Shown here: positions 1 to 8,164 of the stretch, piece after piece
How positions within the stretch are numbered: position 1 is the stretch's first letter
How the letters are laid out: the number at the start of each line of letters is the position of its first letter
Source of the DNA: an uncultured Lachnospiraceae bacterium
GTDB taxonomy: Bacteria > Bacillota > Clostridia > Lachnospirales > Lachnospiraceae
Reading direction: 5' to 3'
Assembly: GCA_944376125.1 (NCBI GenBank)
Contig: CALWBQ010000008.1
Coordinates: forward strand, 62,001 to 126,000
Length of the DNA stretch: 64,000 nucleotides
The notes under the pieces: generated by a model
Database searches by the model: none
Told to the model about the DNA's origin: nothing
The model's input: the letters and a program-made list of their open reading frames with translations, nothing else
Translations under genes and position numbers: made by a program

Positions 1-533
1 TTTCCTATGGAGAACGGCCCGAAAGTACCGCCGAGCTCTACTATGGCATTCTGTGCGATTGAGTTGACTGTGGCGTCGCCGATCAGGGTCAGGCGGCCGC
101 CGCACATAACTCCCAGGAAACCGGCCATCATCAGTTTCGATGCGCTGAATCCCACCGACGCCTGAATCCCCAGAAACAGCGGAATCAGCATGGCCATAAC
201 GCTGGTATTGTTCAGCAGAGCCGACAGTGCAGTTCCGATCAGGAAAGAAACCATGATCATCTGCCGCTCTGTCTTTGCCACTTTCATCGCCGAGCGGGCG
301 ATCTTTTCTGTGATTCCTGTCTCAAACAGTGCTCCGCCTACCAATACCATGGCAACCAGCAGGATGACCGTTGAGTTGGAAAACCCGGCGATAGCCTGCG
401 TCGGTGTCACGATCCCTGTCAGAACCAGCGCCGCCAGGCACAGCATTGCGGTCAGCGGCACCGGCAATTTCTCAGTAATAAACAAAACCGCTGCTGCTAC
501 AAGAATGATTAATGTAATAATTGCTGGATTCAT
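1..533 (-). CDS. SLC13/ArsB-type anion permease, partial
   Basis: This is the N-terminal part (about 177 residues) of an integral membrane transporter; the rest lies beyond the left edge. The ATG at 533 follows AGGGGG at a spacing of 7. The visible part is a run of hydrophobic helices with the motif GFSNSTVILLVAM near residue 45 and LNNTSVMAMLIPL near residue 100. These NST and NTS loops are typical of the SLC13 / ion-transporter superfamily, whose members import di- or tricarboxylates or other anions, often with sodium. It follows the 2-hydroxyacid dehydrogenase gene by 45 bases, so the pair probably forms one transcript for uptake and oxidation or reduction of a hydroxyacid. The substrate is inferred only from that neighbour. 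Confidence 0.8.
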   Translation of the reverse strand, partial: MNPAIITLIILVAAAVLFITEKLPVPLTAMLCLAALVLTGIVTPTQAIAGFSNSTVILLVAMVLVGGALFETGITEKIARSAMKVAKTERQMIMVSFLIGTALSALLNNTSVMAMLIPLFLGIQASVGFSASKLMMAGFLGVMCGGRLTLIGDATVNSIAQNAIVELGGTFGPFSIG

Positions 534-578
534 TTGTTATCCCCCTTTACTCTTTACGTTCTCCTAGTTCCTTTCCCC

Positions 579-1520
579 CTATGCGCTGACAATATTTTTG
601 ACGGTTCCTTCTGCCTTCAGCATCCGAATCTGTCCTGCCATGTACGCCGCCATGCCCGCAGACAGGTCTTTGGACGTTCCCCCAATATGCGGCGTTATGA
701 TCACATTGTCCAGTGTGCACAATTTATTTTCCTTTACGTTTTCATTTTCCAGGCAATCCAGCCCTGCCCCGCTCAGTTTTCCTTTGCACAGGGCCTCATA
801 GAGCGCCTCATCATCCACCAGGCCGCCTCTCGCTGTATTGATCAGCACGCTCCCCGGCTTCATCATATCCAGCTCCTTTTCGCCGATCAAATGGCGGGTT
901 TCGCCGGTCAGCGGCACATGCAGAGAAATAATATCGGACTGTTTTAACAATTCCTCCAATCCTAAAAATGTCAGCCCCAGTTCCTTCTCATCCGCCTCTG
1001 AAAGTCTGTATGCATCCCAGTAGCACACATCGGATCCGAAGCTGCGAACCTGTCTCGCCACCCTTCTGCCGATGTTCCCTGCTCCGATGATCCCCACAGT
1101 CTTCCAGTTCAGAGTCTCTGTCGCGGCGGCGAACAGTTTGCCATCCCACTGTCCCTGCCTGACGCTCTCCCAGTAGCGGAAGATATTTCTCTTCAGTGCC
1201 ATCATCATAGCCACGGCCAGTTCCGAGACCGCATAGGCGTTGATCCCAGGGGCGTTTGCCACGATTACGCCTCTGCTGGCAGCCGCCCTGATGTCAACCG
1301 AGTCATATCCGGCTCCCCAGCGCAGGACAGCTTTCAGATTCGGATTGTTTTGAAATACTTTCTCCGGCGTCTTAAACGTTCTGACAACGATACAGTCTGC
1401 CCCGGAATATTCATGGTACTTTTCCTCCGTGTCCATCCATTCTACCCGATCCTCTGGAAACTGTTTCTGGAAATAATTGGCGATATCGTCTGACAAATTT
1501 CCCGATAATACAATATTCAC
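579..1520 (-). CDS. D-isomer-specific 2-hydroxyacid dehydrogenase
   Basis: A 313-residue NAD-dependent enzyme of the D-3-phosphoglycerate dehydrogenase / D-lactate dehydrogenase family, which interconverts 2-hydroxyacids and 2-oxoacids. The Rossmann motif GIIGAGNIGRRVA lies near residue 145. The catalytic arginine is in NTARGGLVD (near 230) and the catalytic histidine in ITPHIGG (near 275). The usual glutamate segment reads CLENENVKEN. Length is normal for the short family without an ACT domain, so a role in serine synthesis is less likely than a catabolic or fermentative one. It is transcribed first in a leftward pair with the anion permease and diverges from a LysR gene, which probably controls it through the dyad in the shared intergenic region. 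Confidence 0.85.
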   Translation of the reverse strand: MNIVLSGNLSDDIANYFQKQFPEDRVEWMDTEEKYHEYSGADCIVVRTFKTPEKVFQNNPNLKAVLRWGAGYDSVDIRAAASRGVIVANAPGINAYAVSELAVAMMMALKRNIFRYWESVRQGQWDGKLFAAATETLNWKTVGIIGAGNIGRRVARQVRSFGSDVCYWDAYRLSEADEKELGLTFLGLEELLKQSDIISLHVPLTGETRHLIGEKELDMMKPGSVLINTARGGLVDDEALYEALCKGKLSGAGLDCLENENVKENKLCTLDNVIITPHIGGTSKDLSAGMAAYMAGQIRMLKAEGTVKNIVSA

Positions 1521-1577
1521 TCATTTCACCTCCTTTTTACGATCTGGCGTCTTTACTTTACTCTATTTTTTTAAATT

Positions 1578-1605
1578 TATCTAACAGTATTATTTTGACG
1601 GTCAA
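1578..1605 (-). promoter_or_regulatory. Probable promoter of the hydroxyacid dehydrogenase-permease pair
   Basis: Reading leftward there is a -35-like TTGACC (1600-1605) and a -10-like TAGATA (1578-1583) separated by 16 bases. The -35 box overlaps the left arm of the perfect dyad at 1602-1622, which fits control by a DNA-bound regulator. Confidence 0.45.
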
Positions 1606-1641
1606 CAAATAAAATTTGTTGATTTTCTATTTTTGTCAAAA
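1593..1641. promoter_or_regulatory. Nested dyad, candidate LysR operator
   Basis: TCAACAAA (1602-1609) and TTTGTTGA (1615-1622) form a perfect 8-base inverted repeat around a 5-base spacer. A second pair, TTTTGAC (1593-1599) and GTCAAAA (1635-1641), encloses it. Both lie between the divergent dehydrogenase and LysR genes. LysR regulators typically bind such A/T-rich dyads beside the promoter of a divergent target; assignment to this regulator is inferred. Confidence 0.5.
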
Positions 1642-1793
1642 ATTTATTGTTATTTTTTTAGCAAGCCTGTCATAAAAAAATCACTCCCCCAGCCGCACAA
1701 ATGGATTGACAACCGGTATGCTGAACGGGTAAACTGCATTATAACACCAGCGTTCGCCGCCGTATTTCTTTGCATCAATGGGAGGCACTATAT

Positions 1794-2771
1794 ATGAATA
1801 CAACCAGCTTATCTTACTTTATCGCGGCCGCGGAGGACTTGAATTTTACCAAGACGGCTGCCCGGCTCTTTATTTCTCAGCAGACCCTGAGCAATCATAT
1901 TCTCCGCCTGGAGGAGGACTGCGACACTATCCTTTTTAACCGGAAACCCCATCTCTCCCTGACTTTTGCCGGGGAGATCCTCCTGGATCACGCCAAAGAG
2001 ATCCTCCTGTGCGAATCCAACCTGCGCCAGGCCCTTCTGGACGCAAAAAACGAGCAGTGCGGAAACCTGAAAATCGGCTCCAGCACCACCCGCGCTGTGA
2101 TTTTTATGCCCCATGTTCTCCCTGTATTTCGGGGAAAATACCCTGGCGTGACCATTGACCTAGTTGACCAGCCCTCCCCCATGCTGAAAAATCTGGTTCT
2201 CTCCGGAAAACTGGACTTTGCACTGGGGACCTTTGACTCCTTCTCCCCCGAGCTGAAGGTAATGCCCATCCTGACAGACCGCCTGTTTTTTGTCGTCTCC
2301 AAAGTTCTGCTGGAGCAGGTCTTCGGCTCCGACAGCAGCCGGGTCATCCAGCGCTCCTGCCAGAGGGCCAACTTCGAGGATCTGGCAGACCTGCCCATCA
2401 TCATGCCAAACAGCGATACCCGGCTCCACAGGCTGATCCTTCAGTGCTATGAGGAGGTCTCCAGAGAACCTTACGTCTATCTGTCGACAACCTACATCCA
2501 GTTTTTCCTGCCCCTCTGCCTTCAGGGGCTTGTGGCCTGCATTGTGTCAGAAATGACTCTGTCCAACATTCTCCCCGAACTCTCCCAGGACATGCTGGTC
2601 TTTCCTGTCAGGCTGACTCAGGTTCCGGCATCTATGCAGCTTTCTGTCATCATGTACAAGAAACGCCACCTTCCGGCTTACGGCTACGAATTCATCCGCT
2701 GTCTGTCAGATTATTGTCAATTTGCGCGGTCCTATGACCCGGCCGGCCATGCCGCAAGATCCGCTGATTAA
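1794..2771 (+). CDS. LysR-family transcriptional regulator
   Basis: A 325-residue LysR regulator. The N-terminal winged helix-turn-helix (residues 1-60) has the family pattern: SYFIAAAEDLNFTKTA, then LFISQQTLSNHILRLEED. The C-terminal part (about 90-300) is a periplasmic-binding-protein-like effector domain. The ATG at 1794 is chosen over a TTG at 1770 because GGGAGG sits at 1780-1785. It diverges from the hydroxyacid dehydrogenase-permease pair, the classical arrangement for a local activator responding to the substrate of the neighbouring pathway. The P-loop kinase gene follows 32 bases downstream and shares a terminator with it. The effector is unknown. Confidence 0.88.
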   Translation: MNTTSLSYFIAAAEDLNFTKTAARLFISQQTLSNHILRLEEDCDTILFNRKPHLSLTFAGEILLDHAKEILLCESNLRQALLDAKNEQCGNLKIGSSTTRAVIFMPHVLPVFRGKYPGVTIDLVDQPSPMLKNLVLSGKLDFALGTFDSFSPELKVMPILTDRLFFVVSKVLLEQVFGSDSSRVIQRSCQRANFEDLADLPIIMPNSDTRLHRLILQCYEEVSREPYVYLSTTYIQFFLPLCLQGLVACIVSEMTLSNILPELSQDMLVFPVRLTQVPASMQLSVIMYKKRHLPAYGYEFIRCLSDYCQFARSYDPAGHAARSAD

Positions 2772-2803
2772 CTTGCCAAACTCTTTGCATTCGGAGGTAT
2801 TGT

Positions 2804-3475
2804 ATGATCGTTATCGACATTGACGGCCCCAGCGCCGTTGGAAAGAGCAGTCTGATCCGCAGTCTGCAGAAAGACCTGCCTGAAGCCTTCCCTATTGATG
2901 AGCTTCTGGCAAAGAAATCAAATCCCTTCTGCAATTGGAAAACTTATGACGATTTTCTGCAAAAGCAGCTGTGGTTCTTTGACAATACGCTCCGGCGGTA
3001 CACAGACAATGTTTCCGCCTCCGGCCCTCACGCCCTGCAGCTCAACGATATCGGCGTCATCGATGTCATTGTCCACACAGCCGTTTTCCCGCTTGCAAAT
3101 CATCTGCCCTGGAGCGTTTTTTCTGCATTCAGAGAACAGGTTCGATGTCATTACCGTGATCTCCCTTTCGCCAGCCTCGTGCTGTTCCTATATGCTTCTG
3201 AGGAGGCACTTCGCCTTCGCAGGGAGCAGGATCCCTTGCGTGTGCGAAATGCATTTGACTCCAATCTGAGGCTTTACCCGCTGCAGAAGGATTTTTACTT
3301 TATGCTGGCCAAAGCCTTTCCCCGGCAAGTATTCTGCCTGGATGCAGAGCGGTCCCCCTCAGTCCTGGCGGAGAATGTGAAAAGCGTAATTCTGAAAAAT
3401 CGGAATGAGCCCTCGCTCCGGCTGTATGATATTTTAGATGCAGCCAGTTCCTGGCTTTCCAACATAACTTCATAG
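2804..3475 (+). CDS. P-loop nucleoside/nucleotide kinase-like protein
   Basis: A 223-residue protein opening with a Walker A loop, DGPSAVGKSSL (residues 7-17), after a good ribosome site (GGAGG, 7 bases before the ATG). The fold suggests a small nucleoside, nucleotide or metabolite kinase. An arginine-rich segment, RLRREQDPLRVR (near 138-150), could be the lid over the phosphates. No diagnostic substrate motif is recognised, and the sequence is too far from the standard cytidylate or guanylate kinases to name it. It follows the LysR gene closely and both end at the terminator at 3478-3529, so they are likely co-expressed. Confidence 0.6.
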   Translation: MIVIDIDGPSAVGKSSLIRSLQKDLPEAFPIDELLAKKSNPFCNWKTYDDFLQKQLWFFDNTLRRYTDNVSASGPHALQLNDIGVIDVIVHTAVFPLANHLPWSVFSAFREQVRCHYRDLPFASLVLFLYASEEALRLRREQDPLRVRNAFDSNLRLYPLQKDFYFMLAKAFPRQVFCLDAERSPSVLAENVKSVILKNRNEPSLRLYDILDAASSWLSNITS

Positions 3476-3477
3476 AC

Positions 3478-3529
3478 AGCAAAGCCCGGGAAAGCACTTC
3501 TCTCTGCGCTCTCCCGGGCTTTGCTTTTC
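3478..3529 (+). terminator. Rho-independent terminator of the LysR-kinase unit
   Basis: AGCAAAGCCCGGGA (3478-3491) pairs perfectly with TCCCGGGCTTTGCT (3512-3525), a 14-bp stem, followed by a short T tract on the plus strand. It begins two bases after the kinase stop codon. Confidence 0.85.
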
Positions 3530-3563
3530 TAATTTTCTTCAGCGGCCTGGAGTTTCATGTCTA

Positions 3564-3845
3564 TCAGTACCACTTATTTTTTTCTCTCAATACCTCTTTT
3601 GTAATGTCCAGCTCTTCGTTGTCGATCTCATCCTGACTGTGCTTCAAATACCGCTGCTTTTTCCCTGACAGCGTCCACAGACAGACCAAAATCAAAACAA
3701 AAATGATATACAGAAGCCAGAAATAAAACTCATATCTCAGCGGCTCCATGGCGGGAACCGTGTAAAGCCCAATCAGATAAAGAACCGCCAAAAGCGTAAG
3801 CGCTGCAAGTACAGCTCTGAATCGCGGGAGTCTCACTCTTCTCAT
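3564..3845 (-). CDS. Small membrane protein with two predicted helices
   Basis: A 93-residue protein of unknown function. I start it at the ATG at 3845, which has GGAGG about 7 bases upstream; a longer reading from 3881 has no such site. A basic N-terminus (MRRVRLPRFR) leads into two hydrophobic stretches, about residues 10-30 and 40-58, joined by a short loop. An acidic, charged tail (SQDEIDNEELDI) follows, presumably cytoplasmic. It lies 51 bases downstream of leuA in the same orientation and may share its transcript by readthrough, though nothing links it to leucine synthesis. I do not recognise the family. Confidence 0.55.
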   Translation of the reverse strand: MRRVRLPRFRAVLAALTLLAVLYLIGLYTVPAMEPLRYEFYFWLLYIIFVLILVCLWTLSGKKQRYLKHSQDEIDNEELDITKEVLREKNKWY

Positions 3846-3896
3846 CCGGCGTCCTCCTCTCTCCAGCCTGGGACATAACACAAGTTCGCACCTCGA

Positions 3897-5564
3897 TTAA
3901 TAGAACAGCCTGTTCACCGCACTGAAAATGCCTCGGATAGATGCTCTGGTAATATTGGAGCTGACACCGACGCCATACGTCGCCTTTCCAGTCGCCTGAT
4001 CCACCAGATGAATGTAGGACGCTGCCTGTGCTCCAGAACCGATAGACAAAGCGTGCTCGCTGTAATCCATGACTCTGATCTGAATTCCCAGTGCATCTTC
4101 CAGCCCTCTCTGCACAGCATCAATAGGACCATTTCCAACGCCTTCAAACGTCTTTTCAATGCCATGATCCGTATATGTAACTTTAGCTAAAGTCGCAAAC
4201 TCGCCGTTTCCGGTGTCAGCATCACTGATCCGGCACTTGCGGAAATGCATGGGTTCTTTCCGCTCCAGGTAATTCTTGCGGAACTCTTCCATAATTTGCT
4301 CAGGAGCCACTTCACCCTGCTGCTCAGAAATCTTCTGGATAATATCCGCAAATTCTTTGTGCATCCCCTTCGGCAGCTTGAATCCATAGAACGTATCCAT
4401 GACAAAGGCTACGCCGCCTTTTCCGGACTGGCTGTTGATACGGACAATGGGCTCGTATTTCCGGCCGATATCTGCAGGATCGATCGGCAGATAGGGCACC
4501 TCCCAGTACTGGCTTTTTCTCTCCTTGAGAGCCTGCATTCCTTTGTTGATCGCATCCTGATGAGAACCGGAAAATGCAGTAAATACCAGCTTGCCGGCAT
4601 AAGGATGTCTGGGATGGATATCCATTTTTGTACATCTCTCATAGACATCGATGATCTCATTGATATTCTCAATATTCAGCTCCGGATTGATCCCCTGGGA
4701 AAACATATTGTAGGCAAGATTCAGGATATCTACATTGCCGGTGCGCTCACCATTTCCGAAAAGCGTTCCCTCCACTCTCTCCGCTCCTGCCAAAAGAGCC
4801 AGCTCGGTAGCTGCGATTCCGGTCCCCCGGTCGTTGTGCGGATGGACGCTCAGGATAATGCTCTCGCGGTTCTTGAAATGGGTATTCATCCATTCAATCT
4901 GGTCTGCGTACACATTAGGCGTATTCATCTCCACTGTAGCCGGCAGATTGATGATAACTTTTTTCTCCTTCGTAGCACCCCAGGTCTCCTGGACAGCCGT
5001 GCAGATATCCAAAGCAAAGTCCAATTCTGTCCCAGTAAAACTTTCTGGAGAGTATTCCAGCAAAATCTCACCCGGAAAATCTGCGGCGTATTTCTGCACC
5101 AGTTTTGTCCCGATGATGGCGATCTCTTTGATTTCCTCTTTATCTTTATGGAATACCACATCTCTCTGAAGAGTGGATGTGGAATTGTAAATATGCACAA
5201 TTACCTTTTTAATTCCCTGAATCGCCTCAAATGTCCTCTTGATCAGGTGTTCGCGGCACTGAACCAAAACCTGGATCACCACATCGTCCGGGATCAGTTT
5301 CCGCTCCACCAGCTGGCGAAGGAAATCATACTCTATCTGGGATGCCGCCGGGAAACCAACTTCGATTTCTTTAAAGCCCAGCTTGAGCAGAAGATTAAAC
5401 ATCTCGATTTTTTCTTCCACCACCATCGGCTCCACCAGCGCCTGATTTCCGTCTCTCAGATCAACGCTACACCATGCCGGAGCCTTCTCGATCTCTTTGT
5501 CCGGCCAGGTTCTCTCAGGGAAATGCACAACAGGTACTCTTTTATATCTCTGATAATTTAACAT
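3897..5564 (-). CDS. leuA: 2-isopropylmalate synthase
   Basis: A 555-residue enzyme that condenses acetyl-CoA with 2-oxoisovalerate, the committed step of leucine synthesis. The N-terminal TIM barrel carries DLRDGNQALVEPM (near 40) and the metal-binding HxH in SVHPHNDRGTG (near 240). The C-terminal 110 residues are the leucine-responsive regulatory domain, ending in the GVGVSSNITRASIRGIF region. Length and motifs match the long LeuA form found in Actinobacteria and many Clostridia. The ATG at 5564 is preferred: the ATG at 5579 overlaps its ribosome site GGAGGAAG. A long leader with a possible small ORF and an unusual promoter dyad lies upstream. leuBCD are not in the window. Confidence 0.93.
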   Translation of the reverse strand: MLNYQRYKRVPVVHFPERTWPDKEIEKAPAWCSVDLRDGNQALVEPMVVEEKIEMFNLLLKLGFKEIEVGFPAASQIEYDFLRQLVERKLIPDDVVIQVLVQCREHLIKRTFEAIQGIKKVIVHIYNSTSTLQRDVVFHKDKEEIKEIAIIGTKLVQKYAADFPGEILLEYSPESFTGTELDFALDICTAVQETWGATKEKKVIINLPATVEMNTPNVYADQIEWMNTHFKNRESIILSVHPHNDRGTGIAATELALLAGAERVEGTLFGNGERTGNVDILNLAYNMFSQGINPELNIENINEIIDVYERCTKMDIHPRHPYAGKLVFTAFSGSHQDAINKGMQALKERKSQYWEVPYLPIDPADIGRKYEPIVRINSQSGKGGVAFVMDTFYGFKLPKGMHKEFADIIQKISEQQGEVAPEQIMEEFRKNYLERKEPMHFRKCRISDADTGNGEFATLAKVTYTDHGIEKTFEGVGNGPIDAVQRGLEDALGIQIRVMDYSEHALSIGSGAQAASYIHLVDQATGKATYGVGVSSNITRASIRGIFSAVNRLFY

Positions 5565-5611
5565 GATCTCTTCCTCCATTACTCATCTTCTTTTTGTTTT
5601 TGACTGCCTTC

Positions 5612-5695
5612 TCAGCCCTGGAGTCGGTAGATCACGCCGTATCTCTTGACAATGAAGAGAGTCGATCTTACAGGTCTAATCCCAACTTTCATCAT
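5612..5695 (-). CDS. Possible 27-codon leader peptide upstream of leuA
   Basis: A short ORF beginning ATGATGAAA follows AAGGA by two bases and ends at TGA 47 bases before the leuA start. Its 27-residue product contains three Ile, four Val and two Leu (9 of 27 branched-chain residues), including TLFIV and YGVIY. Leader peptides rich in the end-product amino acids regulate many branched-chain operons, but the residues here are not clustered and no clear downstream terminator is seen. It may be a regulatory leader peptide or chance. Confidence 0.35.
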   Translation of the reverse strand: MMKVGIRPVRSTLFIVKRYGVIYRLQG

Positions 5696-5714
5696 TCCTT
5701 TTCTCATAAATTTA

Positions 5715-5772
5715 GCCAGAAAAAACGGCTATGATATTTTTGTATTATATCACAACCGTTTTTATCTGGCAA
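5715..5772 (-). promoter_or_regulatory. leuA promoter embedded in a large dyad
   Basis: Leftward, TTGCCA (5767-5772) and TATAAT (5744-5749) are separated by exactly 17 bases, a near-consensus vegetative promoter. An extended, imperfect inverted repeat spans 5715-5770, with outer arms GCCAGA/TCTGGC and inner ones AAACGG/CCGTTT and TGATAT/ATATCA, centred on the -10 box. The dyad could bind a repressor or, in RNA from upstream, fold as a hairpin after glmM. Confidence 0.65.
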
Positions 5773-5814
5773 TCTATTTCATTTATGCCGCCCTGTCCGG
5801 GCGAAAAAACACGT

Positions 5815-7167
5815 TTAAATAAAATGGCCCTTGTCGCCCATCACCTTAATCACCTGATCCACATATTTCTCGCAGGTTTCTGTGTCCTGGGCCTCTACCA
5901 TGACTCTCACCACCGGCTCTGTCCCACTCTGGCGCAGCAAAATCCGTCCGGTATCTCCCAGGGCCTGGGTAACCCTCTCCACCTCAGCCTTTACATCTGG
6001 ATCATCCTGGGCGGCTTTTTTATCTTTTACCCGAACATTCTTCAGAACCTGGGGATAAATCTTGATCTCGGAAGCCAGCTTTTCCAGAGGCTGCTTTTTC
6101 TCCAATATAACCTCCATGACCTTCAGAGAAGTCAGGATTCCGTCTCCAGTAGTCGCGTGCTTGCTGAAGATAATATGGCCGGACTGTTCCCCGCCAAGGC
6201 AGTGGCCGTTAGCCGCCATATTTTCATATACGTATTTGTCTCCCACCGCTGTCTTCTCGTAGCGGATCCCTTCTCTGTCCAGAGCCTTATACAGGCCGAA
6301 GTTGGACATAATGGTGGTAACAATGGTATTGTTTACCAGGGTTCCCTGCTCCTTCATATATTTTCCGCAGATAAACATGATCTTGTCACCGTCTACCAGC
6401 TCGCCATTTCTGTCTACAGCCAGGCACCGGTCAGCATCGCCGTCATAGGCAAAGCCCACATCGCAACCCTCGCTTTTTACAAATGCCTGAAGGTTTTCAA
6501 TATGGGTGGATCCACACCCATTATTGATATTGGTGCCGTTAGGGTCATTGGCAATCACGTGGGTCTCCGCCCCAAGGGCGTCAAATACGTTCTTTGCAAT
6601 AGCAGAAGCGCTTCCATTGGCGCAGTCCAAGGCTACCTTCATATTCTTGAAGGAACGGGTCGCAATGGAGATCAGGTAGCCAATATAACGGTTGCGGCCT
6701 GCTGAAAAGTCCACAGTTCTTCCAATCTCTTCCCCGGTAGCAAAGGGAATCTCCTCGGCCTCCCCGTCCAGATATTTTTCAATCTCTGTGATAACGCTCT
6801 CCTCCAGCTTTTCTCCCTTTTCGTTAATCACCTTGATTCCATTGTCATAAAACGGATTGTGGCTGGCTGAGATCATAATTCCGCAGTCAAACTCTTCTGT
6901 GCGAACCACATAGGAAACGCTGGGGGTCGTCGTGACATGGAGCAGATAGACATCTGCCCCGGAGGCCGTCAGTCCTGCCACCAGAGAGTACTCAAACATG
7001 TAGCTGCTCCTCCTGGTATCTTTTCCAATCACAACTCTGGTGCGCTCATCCGGATTTCTCCTCCCATAGTACCATCCCAGGAAGCGCCCGACCTTATACG
7101 CGTGCTCCACTGTTAAATCTACGTTAGCCTCCCCCCGGAAACCGTCCGTTCCAAAATATTTTCCCAT
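5815..7167 (-). CDS. glmM: Phosphoglucosamine mutase
   Basis: A 450-residue hexose-phosphate mutase converting glucosamine-6-phosphate to glucosamine-1-phosphate for UDP-GlcNAc and peptidoglycan synthesis. GTDGFRG opens the protein. The active-site serine is in ISASHNPFYDNGIK (near residue 100), the magnesium loop is AYDGDADRC (near 240), the sugar loop is LGGEQSGH, and the phosphate loop RQSGTEPVVRVM is near the end. These are the GlmM subgroup signatures rather than those of phosphoglucomutase. Its ATG lies 12 bases after the rfbD stop, so it is the last gene of the rfbA-rfbB-rfbD-glmM transcript and links rhamnose and cell-wall precursor supply. Length is normal. Confidence 0.93.
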   Translation of the reverse strand: MGKYFGTDGFRGEANVDLTVEHAYKVGRFLGWYYGRRNPDERTRVVIGKDTRRSSYMFEYSLVAGLTASGADVYLLHVTTTPSVSYVVRTEEFDCGIMISASHNPFYDNGIKVINEKGEKLEESVITEIEKYLDGEAEEIPFATGEEIGRTVDFSAGRNRYIGYLISIATRSFKNMKVALDCANGSASAIAKNVFDALGAETHVIANDPNGTNINNGCGSTHIENLQAFVKSEGCDVGFAYDGDADRCLAVDRNGELVDGDKIMFICGKYMKEQGTLVNNTIVTTIMSNFGLYKALDREGIRYEKTAVGDKYVYENMAANGHCLGGEQSGHIIFSKHATTGDGILTSLKVMEVILEKKQPLEKLASEIKIYPQVLKNVRVKDKKAAQDDPDVKAEVERVTQALGDTGRILLRQSGTEPVVRVMVEAQDTETCEKYVDQVIKVMGDKGHFI

Positions 7168-7179
7168 CTTATTCTCCTC

Positions 7180-8043
7180 CTAATTTTTTATTTCGTTCTC
7201 TCCGATCTCCACCAGATAGCGTCCCAGCGCATCCTGCCACGAAGGGAGCGGCTTAAATCCATTTTGAATCAGCTTGCTCTGGTCCATCCGGCTGTTTTTA
7301 GGCCGCTTGGCCTTGGCTGGAAAACTGGCGGAATCCACCGGGGTTACTTTCACATTGTCCATTCCAGCCTGGCGGAAAATTTCACAGGCAAATTCATACC
7401 AGCTGCACAGACCGGTGTTAGTTGCATGGTAGCGGCCGTATTTTTCGGTCTGGATCATGTCTGCCAAAAGCCGTGCCAGATCATAGGTATACGTGGGAGA
7501 TCCCACCTGATCATTAACTACGCTGACAGCCCCCTTTTCCTTTCCCAGACGGAGCATAGTCTTTATAAAGTTCTTCCCATTGGCCCCAAATACCCAGGCA
7601 ATCCGGACCGTAAAAAATTTCTTTACCAGCTTCTCTACGTACATCTCCCCCTCGTACTTGGTCAGGCCATAAATATTCAGCGGCTCTCTGTGGTCATCCG
7701 GCTCCCAGGGACGGGTTCCCTCACCGTTAAACACATAGTCTGTACTGATATACATCATTTTAATATCCAGATCTCTGCAGACTTCTGCCACATTTTTTGT
7801 CCCTTCCCCATTGATTTTCCGGCAGAGTTCCACATTATCTTCCGCTGCATCTACTGCAGTATATGCAGCACAGTGGATAACCGCATCTGCCCCGGAAGCT
7901 GTAATGACTCTGCGGCATGCCTCTGCATCCGTAATATCCATCTCAGCCACATCTACTCCGATATGCTCAATTCCTCTTTTTTCAAATTCATTCATCAGGT
8001 CGTGGCCCAGCTGGCCGCCGGCTCCGGTAATCAAAACTTTCAT
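7180..8043 (-). CDS. rfbD: dTDP-4-dehydrorhamnose reductase
   Basis: A 287-residue NAD(P)H-dependent short-chain reductase that makes dTDP-L-rhamnose, the last step of the pathway. TGAGGQLGHD at the N-terminus is the nucleotide-binding loop. YISTDYVFNG (near residue 100) and NIYGLTKYEGE (near 125) carry the catalytic Thr/Tyr/Lys. I start at the ATG at 8043, with AGAAGGGATGG just upstream; a longer open frame to 8313 has no ribosome site or homologous sequence. It follows rfbB after about 120 non-coding bases and precedes glmM by 12. Its GC content is near that of the rest of the window, unlike rfbA and rfbB. Confidence 0.92.
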   Translation of the reverse strand: MKVLITGAGGQLGHDLMNEFEKRGIEHIGVDVAEMDITDAEACRRVITASGADAVIHCAAYTAVDAAEDNVELCRKINGEGTKNVAEVCRDLDIKMMYISTDYVFNGEGTRPWEPDDHREPLNIYGLTKYEGEMYVEKLVKKFFTVRIAWVFGANGKNFIKTMLRLGKEKGAVSVVNDQVGSPTYTYDLARLLADMIQTEKYGRYHATNTGLCSWYEFACEIFRQAGMDNVKVTPVDSASFPAKAKRPKNSRMDQSKLIQNGFKPLPSWQDALGRYLVEIGENEIKN

Positions 8044-8164
8044 AAATAACCATCCCTTCTTGCGGAAAGCGCCCGAAAACGCAAAGTTTCCCAGGGGGAC
8101 CTGCATCTCTCCTCTCCCCTTCGGCATCCTTCGCTGTTTCCAGGCGCCCCATCGCGCAATTGCT

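Noticed and set aside
4245-5561. Long open frame antisense to leuA
   Set aside because: It mirrors the conserved leuA frame, has no ribosome site or family resemblance, and results from leuA codon bias.
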